Origin: Gammaproteobacteria bacterium | GTDB lineage: Bacteria; Pseudomonadota; Gammaproteobacteria; Pseudomonadales; JAUIKI01 | Length of the DNA stretch: 5,039 nucleotides | Assembly: GCA_030430875.1 (NCBI GenBank) | Contig: JAUIKI010000128.1 | Span: 1 to 5,039 of the forward strand | Reading direction: 5' to 3' | Part shown: one piece after another, positions 4,717-5,039 of the stretch | Position numbering within the stretch: the stretch's first letter is position 1 | How the letters are laid out: the number at the start of each line of letters is the position of its first letter | Notes under the pieces: model-generated | Database searches by the model: none | Seen by the model: only the letters and a program-made list of their open reading frames with translations | What the model was told of the DNA's origin: nothing | Program-made: the position numbers and the translations under genes

Positions 4717-5039
4717 GGAAGAGATAGAATAGTAAGGGGCTTGTTGGCTGCTGGAGAAGCCGCTTGTGCCTCTGTACACGGTGCCAATAGACTCGGAGCC
4801 AATTCCTTACTAGATATAGTAGTTTTCGGAAGAGCAGCTTCTATAGTAACAAAAGAAGAGTACAAACCCGGACAGACTCAAAAAGAACTAACAAAAGAAG
4901 ACGGAATGCAGTCCTTGGACAAACTAGACAGACTCAGATTCTCCAAAGGAGAATTCTCTATCTCTTAAGTAAGAAGTAAACTGCAAGAAACCATGCAAAA
5001 ACACGCCTCAGTGTTCAGAATATAAGAGTCTTTGGAAGA
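4660..5039 (+). CDS. sdhA: Fragment of eukaryotic (ciliate-type) succinate dehydrogenase flavoprotein subunit, 3'-truncated
   Basis: One frame (codons starting at 4660, 4663 and so on) carries SDHA blocks in order. They are NMGGIPTDYK, then GLLAAGEAACASVHGANRLG, GANSLLDIVVFGRAA, YKPGQTQ, LDKLDRLRFSKGE, and VRSKLQETMQKHASVFRI. These match the region of SDHA from the substrate-binding HxxMGGIPT through the HGANRLG arginine into the helical domain, and resemble mitochondrial rather than enterobacterial SdhA. The frame contains TAA at 4714-4716, 4966-4968 and 5023-5025, but no TAG or TGA. Homology continues through each TAA without shift or gap, as expected where TAA encodes Gln (most ciliates) or Glu (peritrichs). 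All ten arginines are AGA or AGG, unlike the bacterial genes here. No start or own promoter is present; the fragment begins at the junction and runs off the window. A bacterial pseudogene with three nonsense mutations is the less likely alternative. Confidence 0.85.

Noticed and set aside
4741..4968. Independent 75-residue bacterial gene starting at TTG 4741
   Set aside because: SDHA homology extends in the same frame both before 4741 and after 4968 across TAA codons. This is an internal piece of one larger foreign gene, and the TTG is an internal leucine.
4660..5039. Bacterial sdhA pseudogene with three nonsense mutations
   Set aside because: All three interruptions are TAA, with no frameshifts or gaps, and arginine codons are exclusively AGA/AGG. 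Random decay would be expected to give mixed lesions. Code reassignment explains the pattern better, though it is not proven.

Overview
The window reads as an AT-rich proteobacterial contig, probably gammaproteobacterial, that ends in a piece of eukaryotic DNA. Positions 1 to about 4657 look bacterial: short intergenic gaps, Shine-Dalgarno and sigma70-like signals, mainly CGN arginine codons, and proteins of familiar proteobacterial families (CbpA-type DnaJ, AlkB alkane hydroxylase, MgsA-like domain, M15-like peptidase). The last ~380 bases encode the C-terminal part of a mitochondrial-type succinate dehydrogenase flavoprotein (SDHA). Its reading frame stays open only if three in-frame TAA codons are read as amino acids, as in ciliate nuclear genes. 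A bacterium associated with, or sequenced alongside, a ciliate is the simplest setting. I cannot name the species.

Layout. 2-301 (+): C-terminal end of an M15/YcbK-like metallopeptidase domain carrying an EF-hand/dockerin-like calcium loop. 419-1330 (+): CbpA co-chaperone. 1332-2462 (-): membrane alkane 1-monooxygenase AlkB, tail-to-tail with cbpA across one base. 2463-2710: divergent promoter region with a 14-bp direct repeat on a good sigma70 promoter, plus two palindromes on the alkB side. 2711-3562 (+): a cyclic-nucleotide-binding domain fused to methylglyoxal synthase. 3563-4098: 536 bases without a credible gene, holding hairpins, an imperfect direct repeat and a candidate promoter. 4132 to about 4657 (+): a secreted conserved hypothetical protein whose natural end is missing. 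About 4660-5039 (+): the SDHA fragment.

No single pathway links the bacterial genes. AlkB would start alkane degradation. The divergent fusion protein would convert dihydroxyacetone phosphate to methylglyoxal, possibly gated by a bound nucleotide. The two share an upstream region, which makes co-regulation possible but unproven. The strongest candidates for follow-up are the cNMP-domain/methylglyoxal-synthase fusion, which has altered active-site and ligand-site residues, and the bacterial-ciliate junction. The junction is more likely an assembly or library chimera than a real gene transfer.
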